Source: Wolbachia endosymbiont of Cylisticus convexus
GTDB taxonomy: Bacteria; Pseudomonadota; Alphaproteobacteria; Rickettsiales; Anaplasmataceae
Assembly: GCF_003344345.1 (NCBI RefSeq)
Contig: NZ_QPIP01000037.1
Coordinates: 1 to 17,092 of the forward strand
Direction of reading: 5' to 3'
Length of the DNA: 17,092 nucleotides
Positions within the stretch are counted from its first letter, which is position 1. The number at the start of each line of letters is the position of its first letter. Positions 1 through 8,078 of the stretch are shown piece after piece. A model generated the notes under the pieces. The model was given only the letters and a program-made list of their open reading frames with translations. It was not told the origin of the DNA and ran no database searches. The translations under genes and the position numbers were made by a program.

Positions 1-178
1 TATTTATACATGCTTTGGCAATTATTTGATCTACATTTGGTCCAAGGCCCTTTTTCAGTATTTTGGTAGGCTTTCATATCGCACTTGGTGTGCTAGCATA
101 CGCGACTATTCTAGCCTTTCCTTTGCCTCAAGGTGAGATAACCTTCGGTAGGGAAAACAATAAGATTAAAACTTAAAG
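1..178. other. Left-edge stretch without a supported gene
   Basis: I see no convincing gene here. On the minus strand a short open frame without an ATG (reading ...KILKKGLGPNVDQ...) runs off the left edge, and another begins MKAYQNTEKG; neither has a visible ribosome-binding site. Either could be the start of a gene lying outside the window, but the sequence is too short to decide. Confidence 0.3.
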
Positions 179-1118
179 TTAATGTATGTACCTTTTAAAA
201 GCTAATGTCTGCTTTAATAAATCATTCCTTTCATTTATTAAATTACGCGGCCGTATATATTTTTCCTCAATTTCCCTCATCTCCCTTTCTCGTTCTTTGA
301 TGCTTGCTCCCATAATTTCTGCTAAGTACTTACTTTTTCCTCCCTCAAGCTCTGATTTTAGTCTCCTCACTTTGTATTCTAATTCATCAAATCTTTCATG
401 CTTTTCTAAAAGTTCCATCATTTCGTTTATTTTACTTAATAGCTCTTTCTCTTTGGTATTTTCCGCAATCAAAGAAAGTAAAAATTTATCTATTTGATAA
501 TCAACATCTGCTTGGGATGCAAATGACTCTATTGGATTTTCTTGATATTTAAAATCGCATAAAAAGCTGACAAACCTTATCTTCTTCTCAAGGTAATTTT
601 TCATATCTTTTGAAAGATTTTTTTCCAGTTCTTTGTAGCCTTTTGATAGAAATGTTTCTAGCTCTTTTAAGTAATCTGAGTTTAGCTTGCGTACCTTTTT
701 AGCGTTATCAGATAACACAATTATTAGCAAATGCTTTATTATCTCAATATCACTTGATTTTATTGCCTGGTACAACGCTTTTTCTCTATCTTCCTTCACA
801 TCATACAATTCTGATGAATCGCTCAAGCTGAATAAGTAATTTACTTCACTACCATCTTTTTTAGGATAGACTATAACATTCACTTCTCGCAGTGGATGGT
901 CATCATTAAATTCCTTCAGTAATTCTTGCTCAGTAGTTTCTTCTATAGCAACGGCTGCATTACTTAGCTTTTTAAGCTGATTTATATCACTACTTTCTTT
1001 TTTAAGTAAAATTTTTGCTTCTTTCAGCAACCTTCTATAGTTAGTAATTTTTTCTTCATTGCTTAGTGCTAAAAAAGTATTGCTTGAGCTGCTCAGAACT
1101 ATATGATAAAAACTCCAT
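179..1118 (-). pseudogene. Wolbachia-type orphan protein, N-terminally frameshifted
   Basis: I do not recognise a named family. The protein is a clear paralog of the one at 10759-11691: both share the blocks AVAIEETT, FNDDHPLREV, DYQID and ELEYKVRRL. A short helix pair (KALYQAIKSSDIEIIKHLL) resembles one ankyrin-type unit, and the C-terminal third is rich in charged heptads, as in a coiled coil. The uninterrupted frame starts only at 1030, but the paralog has about 30 more N-terminal residues. These are present here in another frame, starting at ATG 1118 (MEFLSYSSEQLKQY, matching MDLLSYSTEKLKKH). The two frames join if one base is removed from the A6 run at 1071-1076 (T6 in the coding sense). 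So this is one gene with a +1 homopolymer change, or an assembly error. A shorter product starting at 1030 would lack the conserved N-terminus. Function unknown. Confidence 0.7.
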
Positions 1119-1197
1119 TGCCTTTACCGTTACAGTAACCCATTCTCATGAAAACTGAAACAATTTTCTTTTCCACAGAGAGTTAAACAAAGGTTTG

Positions 1198-1221
1198 AAA
1201 AAGGGTGAAGTGAAACCACCC
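1198..1221 (-). terminator. Weak intrinsic terminator after radC
   Basis: Read on the minus strand, just past the radC stop, GGGTG pairs with CACCC around a 9-base loop, followed by five T. The stem is only 5 bp, so this is a modest candidate. Confidence 0.4.
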
Positions 1222-1237
1222 CATTTCAATTCTAGTA

Positions 1238-1849
1238 TCACATTAAGCCATTATCATAAAAACTAAAGTGACTTTTTTCTGTTATTATTACATGATCCAT
1301 TAATTTGATTCCTACATTATCACATGCCAACTCTAATTTCCGTGTATTCTTTTCATCTTCCTCAGATGGTTCTTGGTCTCCGCTCGGATGATTATGTGCT
1401 ACTATAGCAGACATTGCTTCGACCAATAATCCCCTTTTGACTATTTCTCTTATGTAAAAAGGTGTTTTGTTTACAGTTCCGGTGTCTTGAACATACTCGT
1501 GCACCAAACGGTTACCTGGATCCAAGTATATCACTCGTAAGCCTTCTTTTCTGAACTGCCCTATTGTTGCCTTCAAGTACTCTATTAGCTTTTCTCTATT
1601 ATCCATAATTGATAACTCTTCTAATTTGCCTTTCAGTATCCTTTTTATAATTTCTCTCACACATTGAATACTTGCTACAGATGCATCATTCATTCCTACA
1701 ACGCTTTTTAGCTCATAAAGATCAGCACTAATTACTTTTCCCACACTATTGAACAGCGCTATTAGTTTCTCTGCAACATTTCTGCTTTCTCCTTTTTCGC
1801 ATACAGAATACAGTATAAGTTCCAATAGTATCTTGCACCACTTGTCCAC
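1238..1849 (-). CDS. radC: RadC family JAMM-domain protein (DNA repair protein RadC-like)
   Basis: This is a RadC/UPF0758 family protein, common in mobile elements; despite the name its biochemical role is unsettled. The N-terminal part (about residues 5-75) is helical and resembles the helix-hairpin-helix segment. The C-terminal part is the JAMM/MPN+ metal site, with HNHPSGD followed by PSEED, so the zinc-binding His-x-His and Asp are all present. It ends, as the family does, with DHVIITEKSHFSFYDNG. The start is a GTG at 1849 with no clear ribosome-binding site. At 203 residues it is about 20 shorter than usual, and the usual N-terminal lead-in is missing, so the 5' end may have been lost in the rearrangement that placed a second radC head-to-head 39 bp away. 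A weak terminator follows. The family call is secure; the start and activity are not. Confidence 0.85.
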   Translation of the reverse strand: MDKWCKILLELILYSVCEKGESRNVAEKLIALFNSVGKVISADLYELKSVVGMNDASVASIQCVREIIKRILKGKLEELSIMDNREKLIEYLKATIGQFRKEGLRVIYLDPGNRLVHEYVQDTGTVNKTPFYIREIVKRGLLVEAMSAIVAHNHPSGDQEPSEEDEKNTRKLELACDNVGIKLMDHVIITEKSHFSFYDNGLM

Positions 1850-1887
1850 ATGACTATTATATAGCCAGGCTTGGCGTAGCAGGTTTT

Positions 1888-2413
1888 ATGAATAATAGTG
1901 AGGATAAGAGAAGAAAAAAATTAGAAATTCGTATTCTATCAAGTAGAGGTAGGTCTTATGTCTATCTGCATATGCAGAAGGAAGAGAAGTTGCCAAGAGG
2001 CTAAAGGAGCTCTTTAGTAGTTTAGGAAGGGTAATTAATGCTGACTTTCATAAACTAAAAAAATAGTTACAGGATGGAGCAATAGCAAGTATCTTTTAAA
2101 ATACTTTAAAACAGCAATAGGGCAGTCACGAAAGGAAAGCTTGCGATTAGTGGTCATTTGATATACGAGTATATTCAAGACTGTGGAACTATAGACAGAG
2201 TAACTGTATGTTAGGGAAATAATAAAGCAAGGATTACTGATTGATGCAGCATCTGTTGCAACTTCACATAATCATCCAAGCGAAGATAAGGAGGATAAGG
2301 ATAACACACTTACATTAGCTGCAACCCGTGAAAATGTAGGAATGAAATTGATAGATCATATAATCGTAACACAGAAGAGCCACTTTAGTTCTTATGACAG
2401 TGGTTTATTGTAA
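1888..2413 (+). pseudogene. Decayed radC paralog
   Basis: The start MNNSEDKRRKKLE and the end DHIIVTQKSHFSSYDSGLL give the two ends of a RadC protein homologous to the one at 1238-1849. Between them the frame is broken by several stops and frameshifts: for example, it stops after EEKLPRG, then resumes in another frame as EVAKRLKELFSSLGRVINADF, and stops again. The JAMM segment reads SHNHPSEDKED, so the GDxxPS part of the metal-site loop has been lost by a small deletion. It retains the N-terminal 20-odd residues that the open copy lacks, so the two copies are complementary remnants. No product is expected. Confidence 0.85.
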
Positions 2414-2416
2414 CCG

Positions 2417-2449
2417 GAAGGAAAGTTCTCTAGCTTTCCTTCTTTTTTT
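2417..2449 (+). terminator. Intrinsic terminator downstream of the radC pseudogene
   Basis: A perfect 9-bp stem (GAAGGAAAG paired with CTTTCCTTC) encloses an 8-base loop and is followed directly by seven T. It lies 3 bases past the pseudogene stop and separates it from the regulator pair that follows. This is the strongest terminator in the window. Confidence 0.85.
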
Positions 2450-2506
2450 ACTTCATAAATTAAAAAACTCAATGTAAGCTTGAACAGCTAAAATTAGTAA
2501 TGAAAG

Positions 2507-2839
2507 GTGGAATTAGGCAAAAAAATAAAGGAACTTAGGTTATACTGTGGTTTGACACAAACTGAATTAGGAAAAAGGATAGGTGTTTCATATAGACAGA
2601 TACAAAGGTACGAAAATGGTTCAAATTACATTTTAGCCAGTAGACTATATGACTTAGCAAAAGCCCTATCGATAGATATTGCTGATTTTTTTACTGACGT
2701 GCATGTTGACTCACATGAAACTTATGATGAAGAGGTGTTAAAGTTAGTTAAAGGGTATGACGAAATTAAGAGCAAAAAGTTGCGTAGTGTAGTTTATATA
2801 TTGGTAAAATCTTTTTCTCAAAGTTGCAATGAAAGTTAG
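2507..2839 (+). CDS. XRE/Cro-CI family helix-turn-helix regulator, first of a pair
   Basis: This 110-residue protein is nearly all one DNA-binding domain. Residues about 4-62 are a classic HTH_XRE fold: LTQTELGKRIGVSYRQIQRYE spans the helix-turn-helix, with the Q-x-Q-x-x-x-Y-E-N-G signature after it. A short charged C-terminal tail may serve for dimerisation. The start is a GTG; the ATG at 2500 is out of frame. The GTG is supported by the same start in the paralog at 11743, with about 83% identity by eye. It is followed after 34 bp by a second regulator on the same strand, probably in one transcript. Such pairs are typical of WO prophage accessory regions; the operator and target genes are not known. 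Confidence 0.88.
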   Translation: MELGKKIKELRLYCGLTQTELGKRIGVSYRQIQRYENGSNYILASRLYDLAKALSIDIADFFTDVHVDSHETYDEEVLKLVKGYDEIKSKKLRSVVYILVKSFSQSCNES

Positions 2840-2873
2840 TATTGCTTTAATATATGAGTTAAAACATTAATAA

Positions 2874-3245
2874 ATGACTATGCAAGCTGAACAACATCCT
2901 ATTGATAAACAAATAGGGGAAAGGATAAGGAAAAGAAGGCTAATGTGTGGTTTTAGCCAAAGAGACTTAGGAAAAAAGCTTGGAATTTCATTTCAGCATA
3001 TACAAGGATATGAAACTGGAGAAGTAAGGCTTGTAGTTGATAGATTGTATAATTTGGCAGAAGCTTTGTCAGCTGATATGTCATATTTTTTTACAAAAAC
3101 CTCTGAGGATTTACATGATAAGGCCTTCCATAGCGATACAAGTAGTAAAGAAATATCAAGGCTAGTGAGGGAATACAGGAAAATTAAGGATGGAACGTTG
3201 CGTGATATTATTCATTCAGTGATAAAGGCTCTTACTAATAGATAG
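2874..3245 (+). CDS. XRE/Cro-CI family helix-turn-helix regulator, second of a pair
   Basis: This is a 123-residue protein with one HTH_XRE domain at about residues 12-72; the motif is MCGFSQRDLGKKLGISFQHI followed by QGYETG. The C-terminus ends in a helical tail (SRLVREYRKIKDGTLRDII) that resembles the tail of its upstream neighbour, so the two genes look like an old tandem duplication. Starts at 2874 and 2880 are both possible; neither has a clear ribosome-binding site, so translation may be coupled to the upstream gene. It converges on the ogt gene, with 40 bp between the stops. The copy at 12096-12458 is about 92% identical, closer than the first members of the two pairs are to each other. 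Confidence 0.88.
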   Translation: MTMQAEQHPIDKQIGERIRKRRLMCGFSQRDLGKKLGISFQHIQGYETGEVRLVVDRLYNLAEALSADMSYFFTKTSEDLHDKAFHSDTSSKEISRLVREYRKIKDGTLRDIIHSVIKALTNR

Positions 3246-3285
3246 GTATAGTAGTGCTTCATAAACAATTCTTGCGTTCTACTCC

Positions 3286-3771
3286 CTAGCGGTACTTATG
3301 AATTTTTCCAGATTTACGAATAACACGATGGCATGGTATTAAGTAGGAAATTGGATTATTAGCAATTGCATTTGCAGCAGCACGTATGGCCTTTGGCTTA
3401 CCAATTATATGAGCAATATTGGCATAGCTTGTTGTCGTACCTGTGGGAATTGAAATCAATGCTTGCCAGACTTTAATTTGAAAGTCTGTTCCTCTAACAA
3501 GCAAAGAAAATAATCTCTCAGGTATTTGTGTGTCAAAAATATTGCGTACAATTTTTGCCGTTGTTAGCCTATTTTCTTTCAGGCAGGCTTGTGGCCACTC
3601 TTTTTCAAGTATCTTAATAGCTGAAGTTTTAAAATCACAAAAAAAAAGGTGACAGATGCTTTGTGTTGTAACTCCAATAAGTGCTTTTCCAAAAATAGTA
3701 GAGTGGCAACCATATAAAATATCGATAGATTCTTTATTTTCTCCAGGTGTTATAACCTGATATTTAGCCAT
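3286..3771 (-). CDS. ogt: Methylated-DNA-protein-cysteine methyltransferase (Ogt/Ada C-domain), C-terminally truncated
   Basis: The family repairs O6-alkylguanine by moving the alkyl group to its own cysteine. The active-site PCHRV motif is intact near residue 148, preceded by the expected NPISYLI. The recognition helix region is present (TTSYANIAHIIGKPKAIRAAANA). The frame ends at ...KSGKIHKYR with a TAG. Reading through the TAG gives GVERKNCL and then a TGA. In the family this position is normally YRWG-x-x-RK followed by a final helix, so a TGG Trp codon has most likely become TAG. The lost segment is about 15-20 residues; the alkyl-acceptor site is kept, but stability may suffer. It shares the strand of cif but lies 306 bp beyond it, so membership in that operon is doubtful. 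Confidence 0.8.
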   Translation of the reverse strand: MAKYQVITPGENKESIDILYGCHSTIFGKALIGVTTQSICHLFFCDFKTSAIKILEKEWPQACLKENRLTTAKIVRNIFDTQIPERLFSLLVRGTDFQIKVWQALISIPTGTTTSYANIAHIIGKPKAIRAAANAIANNPISYLIPCHRVIRKSGKIHKYR

Positions 3772-4077
3772 ACTTAAGAAATCAGTACTGATATAGTTTA
3801 AATTGATTTATATTAAAATTAAAGAGTTCAAACGCTACGCATGATCAATCCATCCCAAAACGAGCGATTCTCACCGGCAGCGGTTTTGTTTGTTGGAAGT
3901 GACTATATTATTTGAGTTTTTAATAATATATGATACTAGGTTAATAACAATTAATTTTAAAATAAAGAGAAAATTCAAGGAAAACTTATAGTAAATTTTT
4001 ATATATTCTACCACTACACTCTTGACCATATATTAGCATTATACCACTAGATTTGACACATAAACTCTCAATAACCC
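3772..4077. other. Intergenic region between cifB and ogt
   Basis: These 306 AT-rich bases contain no gene I can support. Around 3855-3888 a GC-richer island reads CAAAACGAGCG...CAGCGGTTTTG, whose outer CAAAAC/GTTTTG arms can pair. It might end the cif transcript, but the stem is interrupted and there is no T tract close to it. Confidence 0.35.
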
Positions 4078-6291
4078 TTATCTACCAGGAAGATCATCTG
4101 CAGAACTATGTCCTAAGTTGTCTTTTATACGAAGAACATCCTTAACTGATATAAGAGTATTTGGCCTCTGCGCACGATCATTGAAGATGGCATACGTTAA
4201 AACTACTGTGTTTCCGTCAGTAATACGCTTATATCCTCTAGCATTAAAATAACTACCTAGCTGAGTATTTGCTTCTACAATTTTTCGCTGTAGCTCTCCA
4301 GTACCAGCAAATTTTAACTCTATTACAATTGGATGGGTACCATCTCTCGCTTCCACAGATCTTAACAGAACCAAGTCCACTTTCTGCCCTCCTCCCAACT
4401 GAAACTCAATAATTACCCTAGCTGGATTACTGCAAGCGTAAAATAACCCATGCAATATAGAATGAAATCCTGCTTCCCTAGCGTTGTCTCTATTTACTGT
4501 CCACCTTAATGGAAATAACACGTTAGAAATGGCTTGGAATACTTGTGCATGACGATTTCGTACTTGCCAACCAGTATTCATCATTATGTCTGCAGCACTG
4601 TGCACATTACTAACACTACCTACTTGTAAAAGGTCACCTTGAAAAACAGCATTACCTCTATTCTGTAGATAATTAGCAGGTGACTGGAACGGTATTATAT
4701 TAACAGTTAGGCCTAAATCAGCTTCATTCCTTCTATTAGGATCTAGTTGACACATAACTTCATAAACCCTAGCATTTGGCCATTGTGTTAAATTTAATCC
4801 CATATTGGGAAATTGGTGACCTAAGATATGACGGATATGAAACACAACAACTCTCTCTTCTCTCTCCAATAACGCATGTAAAACCATAGTTAAAACACGA
4901 TCTCCAACATTTACTTGTGCAATTCCTCCTTGCGGACCTAGCATCCTATCGTTATCATGATACTCAAACAAGTACTTAGTTACATATACCTCATTTCCAT
5001 CTCTTAACACAACTCTTCTTCTTGTAAATGCAGTACTTCCAAAAGTAAACCCAGTTGTATAAAGAAATACTCTTCTATCTCTAGCGCTAACACCACCTCT
5101 ACTTTTCACACCAGGTACAGCAGGTACACCAAACGATGGATGGAGTAAATAATCTCTGACATTTTCTTCAACTTCTTGATTTGCTAAGGGTTCAAATAAT
5201 CTTTCTACTAAAGAATATTCCCTTTCTAAGAAATTTTCTGTACTAAGCTGAAAACGCCTACGATTAAGGTCAAAGTTTAGTCCCACACAGACAGCATTAC
5301 CTGATGAGGTATGGATAGACAGTGATGAAACAGGACATCTGTTAACGTAGTTCTCTGCTTGCTCTAACGCATCTGCAGCACTTCTTCTTCCTGCCTTAAG
5401 CTCAATTATGATAGGCACAGAATCCCCTAACCTCTGCACACCACGCACAAGAAAAGTAATATCTGTATACCCTCCTCCTATAAACAATTCAAGATAAATG
5501 CCTGCTGTATGGCGGTATCTAAAATTCATCAAAAAGCCTGACAAAAAGCCGTGGTAGTCAGACTCGATACCATTAAAGTTTAACGATTGATTATACCTAT
5601 CATATGTATCCAGAATATACTGTAAAACATATTCAATATTATCTCTTATATTAACTGCATTATTGTCTGCTAACCCATTTATTAAATTTGGTAAATAATT
5701 ATTTTGCAATCCAGGTGTTCTGGTAATTTCATCAAAGCCATCACATAGAGATGCTGAATTTCCAGTAAATGCTTCTCCCTCACGAAATTGCATGCACCTT
5801 ACTGCTTCTTCACCCTCATCTTCCCCCTGATTCCATGCCCATACAAATGTTTTATACTCCTGCCAAGCTATTCGCCTTCTTCTGATACCTTGTATTTGCA
5901 ATAATTCATCTTCTATCCATTGTCTCTCTTCTTCGCTAAACCTTGAGCCAAGACTGTTTTGCCTATCAGCAAAAGTATAACACCTTACAATTCTATTGCC
6001 TCTTTGATCTACTTCATCAGTTAAAACGGCAACCTTTAAATTTCCTTTTCCAGGGTTATGTGGATCATTATCAAAACGGAAGAAAATCCTTTCATTATTA
6101 TTTACAATAGCAGAATCAAATGCAGTAGCAAACATGCCAAAAAAGAATGCAGAAAAAAAGCGATCCTTGCCAACAGAGTGTAAAAAGGACGGACATTGAT
6201 CTAAAAAAGACTCAAATCTTTCAACAAATTCACGGCAATTTCCATTTAGCAAAGTTCTTATTAGCCCAATGTTTTCACCGTTACCATGCAT
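4078..6291 (-). CDS. cifB: CifB, cytoplasmic-incompatibility factor with two PD-(D/E)XK nuclease domains
   Basis: This is the modification (toxin) half of the cytoplasmic-incompatibility pair. In the known family, CifB produced in testes alters paternal chromatin, and CifA opposes it in the egg. I choose ATG 6291 (737 residues): GAGG lies 7 bases upstream, whereas the longer frame from 6339 adds 16 hydrophobic residues that overlap cifA and has no such site. Two PD-(D/E)XK modules are visible. The first has Asp277 (GYTDITF), then Glu297 and Lys299 (IIELKAG), then QAENYV as the Q-x-x-x-Y element. The second has Asp639 (KVDLVLL), Glu658 and Lys660 (IVIELKF), then QLGSY. All catalytic residues are kept in both. 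The protein ends about 80 residues after the second site, with no Ulp1/deubiquitinase domain, so it is not Type I (CidB-like). It follows cifA by 10 bases. The type (II to IV) cannot be fixed here; together with the CifA sequence, II or III seems likelier than the wPip CinB type. Confidence 0.93.
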   Translation of the reverse strand: MHGNGENIGLIRTLLNGNCREFVERFESFLDQCPSFLHSVGKDRFFSAFFFGMFATAFDSAIVNNNERIFFRFDNDPHNPGKGNLKVAVLTDEVDQRGNRIVRCYTFADRQNSLGSRFSEEERQWIEDELLQIQGIRRRRIAWQEYKTFVWAWNQGEDEGEEAVRCMQFREGEAFTGNSASLCDGFDEITRTPGLQNNYLPNLINGLADNNAVNIRDNIEYVLQYILDTYDRYNQSLNFNGIESDYHGFLSGFLMNFRYRHTAGIYLELFIGGGYTDITFLVRGVQRLGDSVPIIIELKAGRRSAADALEQAENYVNRCPVSSLSIHTSSGNAVCVGLNFDLNRRRFQLSTENFLEREYSLVERLFEPLANQEVEENVRDYLLHPSFGVPAVPGVKSRGGVSARDRRVFLYTTGFTFGSTAFTRRRVVLRDGNEVYVTKYLFEYHDNDRMLGPQGGIAQVNVGDRVLTMVLHALLEREERVVVFHIRHILGHQFPNMGLNLTQWPNARVYEVMCQLDPNRRNEADLGLTVNIIPFQSPANYLQNRGNAVFQGDLLQVGSVSNVHSAADIMMNTGWQVRNRHAQVFQAISNVLFPLRWTVNRDNAREAGFHSILHGLFYACSNPARVIIEFQLGGGQKVDLVLLRSVEARDGTHPIVIELKFAGTGELQRKIVEANTQLGSYFNARGYKRITDGNTVVLTYAIFNDRAQRPNTLISVKDVLRIKDNLGHSSADDLPGR

Positions 6292-6304
6292 ATAAATACC
6301 TCTA
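6292..6304 (-). promoter_or_regulatory. cifB ribosome-binding site overlapping the cifA stop codon
   Basis: On the minus strand the cifA stop TAG (6304-6302) shares its final G with GAGG (6302-6299), and 7 bases later comes the cifB ATG. This arrangement decides the cifB start and makes translational coupling of the two genes likely. Confidence 0.75.
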
Positions 6305-7696
6305 TCTTCTGTGACAAGAAAAACCACTAACTCCAGCACCCTTCAACATAGACTGTGGATCACCAGAGCCACTAAAATCACCACCTTGAGAAAGCAGAGG
6401 TGCTTCCTTTTCTAACTCATAAAATAGCTTTTCTGCCAATTTATCATAATCTATATCATCTTTCATACCAGCTCTTCCAACAATCTTTAGATTTTTAACT
6501 ATAGACTTTTCAAAATTTTTAAAGTCTGTAGTTGAACAAAACTCCTTAGCAAATTGCAATATTTCTAATATTTCACTCTTTTTTGCATTTGCAGCACTAC
6601 CTGTTCCGCTACTCAATTCCAAGTCAATGACCAATCCTGCAAGAGCATGTTTGATTGGCACTATGCCATTGGAAAAAAAGACTGCAGCCTTTTCTTCCTT
6701 TCCTTCCTGGCTATTGAAATTACCACATCTTATAAGATCCATCATAATCTTTCTAGCTTGAGTACTTAAAGTAGGACTTTCAACGACCTTATCCGAAAGG
6801 GAAGAAAGAAGAAGAGCGTAATCCTTAGGTGAAAGTATTTTATCCTCTAATATTTTATTTTTAAACATTGGAACCATAACTTGAACTGTATCAAAGAAAT
6901 TTTGACGTATTAACACACTAAGAAGAGAGTATATTCCTTTGTCCTTTTTTGATAGCTCAGAGTTTTTCAATAATTTACTTTTCTCTTGAGCATTCATTTT
7001 GCTCAGACAAAAATCTAAAATAACAGCACCATTATGATTACATTGAACAGAGGATAAGGTAATAATTGCACTGACAATTTCTTTTTCTTTCTCTTTTTCA
7101 CTTAGACGGCCATAAAAATATTCTACTCCCTCGCTCCATTTAAGACCTACAGCTCCCCTAAAACCTTCTATACTACTGTATTCTTTTAACTTTAATCCTT
7201 CAGATTCTCGATCAATCCAGAAACTAAATACAGGATCATAACTTTCCATAGAGTCTAATAGATCATTTCTTATATACTTATTGTTGCTATTAGCAGGTCT
7301 ACCATCACTATCTACTGCATCAGGGGAAAACCTGCCCTTATGAAATTCAGACTTCTCCTGAAAAAGCTGGGGAATTTTATCTACTATACAGTACCTACAT
7401 GCCATATTATACTTAGAAAATGGATTTTCTATTTCACCTATTTTTTCTTCAACTAGCTTCTGACCTAACATTGCATTATTCAATTTCATACCTGACCAAC
7501 AACTTTCATCTTGGAATACATTATATAAAAATTCTAACCTATTATCTTTGAGATACTCTATTTGCCTCATATAGGTTTTTACCCACCTTTCAATAGTTAA
7601 GCGCCTTCCAGCAGTAATATTAGAATCTGTATGTCTAACATTATCTTGTAGCTTCTTAAGTATTGTAGCGTAACGTTCTACTTTTTTCCTTGGCAT
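6302..7696 (-). CDS. cifA: CifA, cytoplasmic-incompatibility rescue/induction factor
   Basis: CifA rescues embryos when expressed in the egg, contributes to induction in the male germline, and binds CifB directly. The family match rests on remembered features: ILKKLQD near the N-terminus, RWVKTYMRQIE, LEFLYNVFQDESCW, LGQKLVEEKIGEI, ACRYCI, FWIDRES, and LKWSEGVEYFY, in the same order and spacing as in Type I CifA. The protein is mostly alpha-helical, with a glycine/serine-rich tail and a basic end (CHRR). At 464 residues it is close to the usual length (about 470-490). The start is ATG 7696, preceded by a strong GGAGGG with a 7-base gap. These motifs look closer to Type I-III CifA than to wPip CinA as I remember it. 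The frame is intact throughout and lies first in a two-gene operon. Confidence 0.93.
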   Translation of the reverse strand: MPRKKVERYATILKKLQDNVRHTDSNITAGRRLTIERWVKTYMRQIEYLKDNRLEFLYNVFQDESCWSGMKLNNAMLGQKLVEEKIGEIENPFSKYNMACRYCIVDKIPQLFQEKSEFHKGRFSPDAVDSDGRPANSNNKYIRNDLLDSMESYDPVFSFWIDRESEGLKLKEYSSIEGFRGAVGLKWSEGVEYFYGRLSEKEKEKEIVSAIITLSSVQCNHNGAVILDFCLSKMNAQEKSKLLKNSELSKKDKGIYSLLSVLIRQNFFDTVQVMVPMFKNKILEDKILSPKDYALLLSSLSDKVVESPTLSTQARKIMMDLIRCGNFNSQEGKEEKAAVFFSNGIVPIKHALAGLVIDLELSSGTGSAANAKKSEILEILQFAKEFCSTTDFKNFEKSIVKNLKIVGRAGMKDDIDYDKLAEKLFYELEKEAPLLSQGGDFSGSGDPQSMLKGAGVSGFSCHRR

Positions 7697-8078
7697 TATA
7701 AACCCTCCTATTTAAAATTCTTGATATTATGTAAAAATTATAATCAAATAACAACACTAAAATTACCAAAGATTATAGAAGAATTGCATGCAAAGCATTT
7801 TTATAAACAAGGATATAGTGCATCATGAGGGTTTTAAAAGTCTATTGCTCACCTAAACTTTTAAATGACCATATTTTGCTAAGTTTAATCTACATTGTTT
7901 TAATAGCTGTGCTTGTTTAAAAGTTTTTTTTATCAATTCCTCTGAGTAGGTAAATTTAGCCTTTTCATATCTTCTTAACCCCAGTTATGGATTAGAAAAT
8001 AGATAAAAGTAGAACTAAAAAGAGGGAAATAGGGTAAACTCGAGTATTTATACTAATTCCTCTTACTAGCCAAACAAA
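7697..8078. other. Upstream region of the cif operon
   Basis: This 382-base AT-rich gap holds no gene I can support. It contains the cifA ribosome-binding site and the candidate -10 box near its left end. The right part (from about 8041) probably belongs to the end of the neighbouring IS630-type remnant. Any regulator site for cif should lie here. Confidence 0.4.
7737..7742 (-). promoter_or_regulatory. Candidate -10 box of the cif operon
   Basis: A perfect TATAAT on the minus strand lies about 40 bases before the cifA start, which would give a leader of about 35 bases. I could not find a good -35 box at 16-18 bases upstream, so this is only a candidate. Confidence 0.3.

Noticed and set aside
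60..120. Small inverted repeat (GCAC-TTGGT-GTGC) near the left edge
   Set aside because: A 4-bp stem is expected by chance and has no T tract.
186..497. Plus-strand open frame
   Set aside because: It is antisense to the orphan gene at 179-1118, whose paralog confirms the minus-strand reading.
4078..4320. Ulp1 or deubiquitinase domain at the CifB C-terminus
   Set aside because: The protein ends about 80 residues after the second nuclease site, with no His-Asp-Cys protease motifs.
6292..6339. 16-residue N-terminal extension of CifB (MLELVVFLVTEDRGIY)
   Set aside because: It overlaps the cifA coding sequence and has no ribosome-binding site, while ATG 6291 has GAGG at ideal distance.
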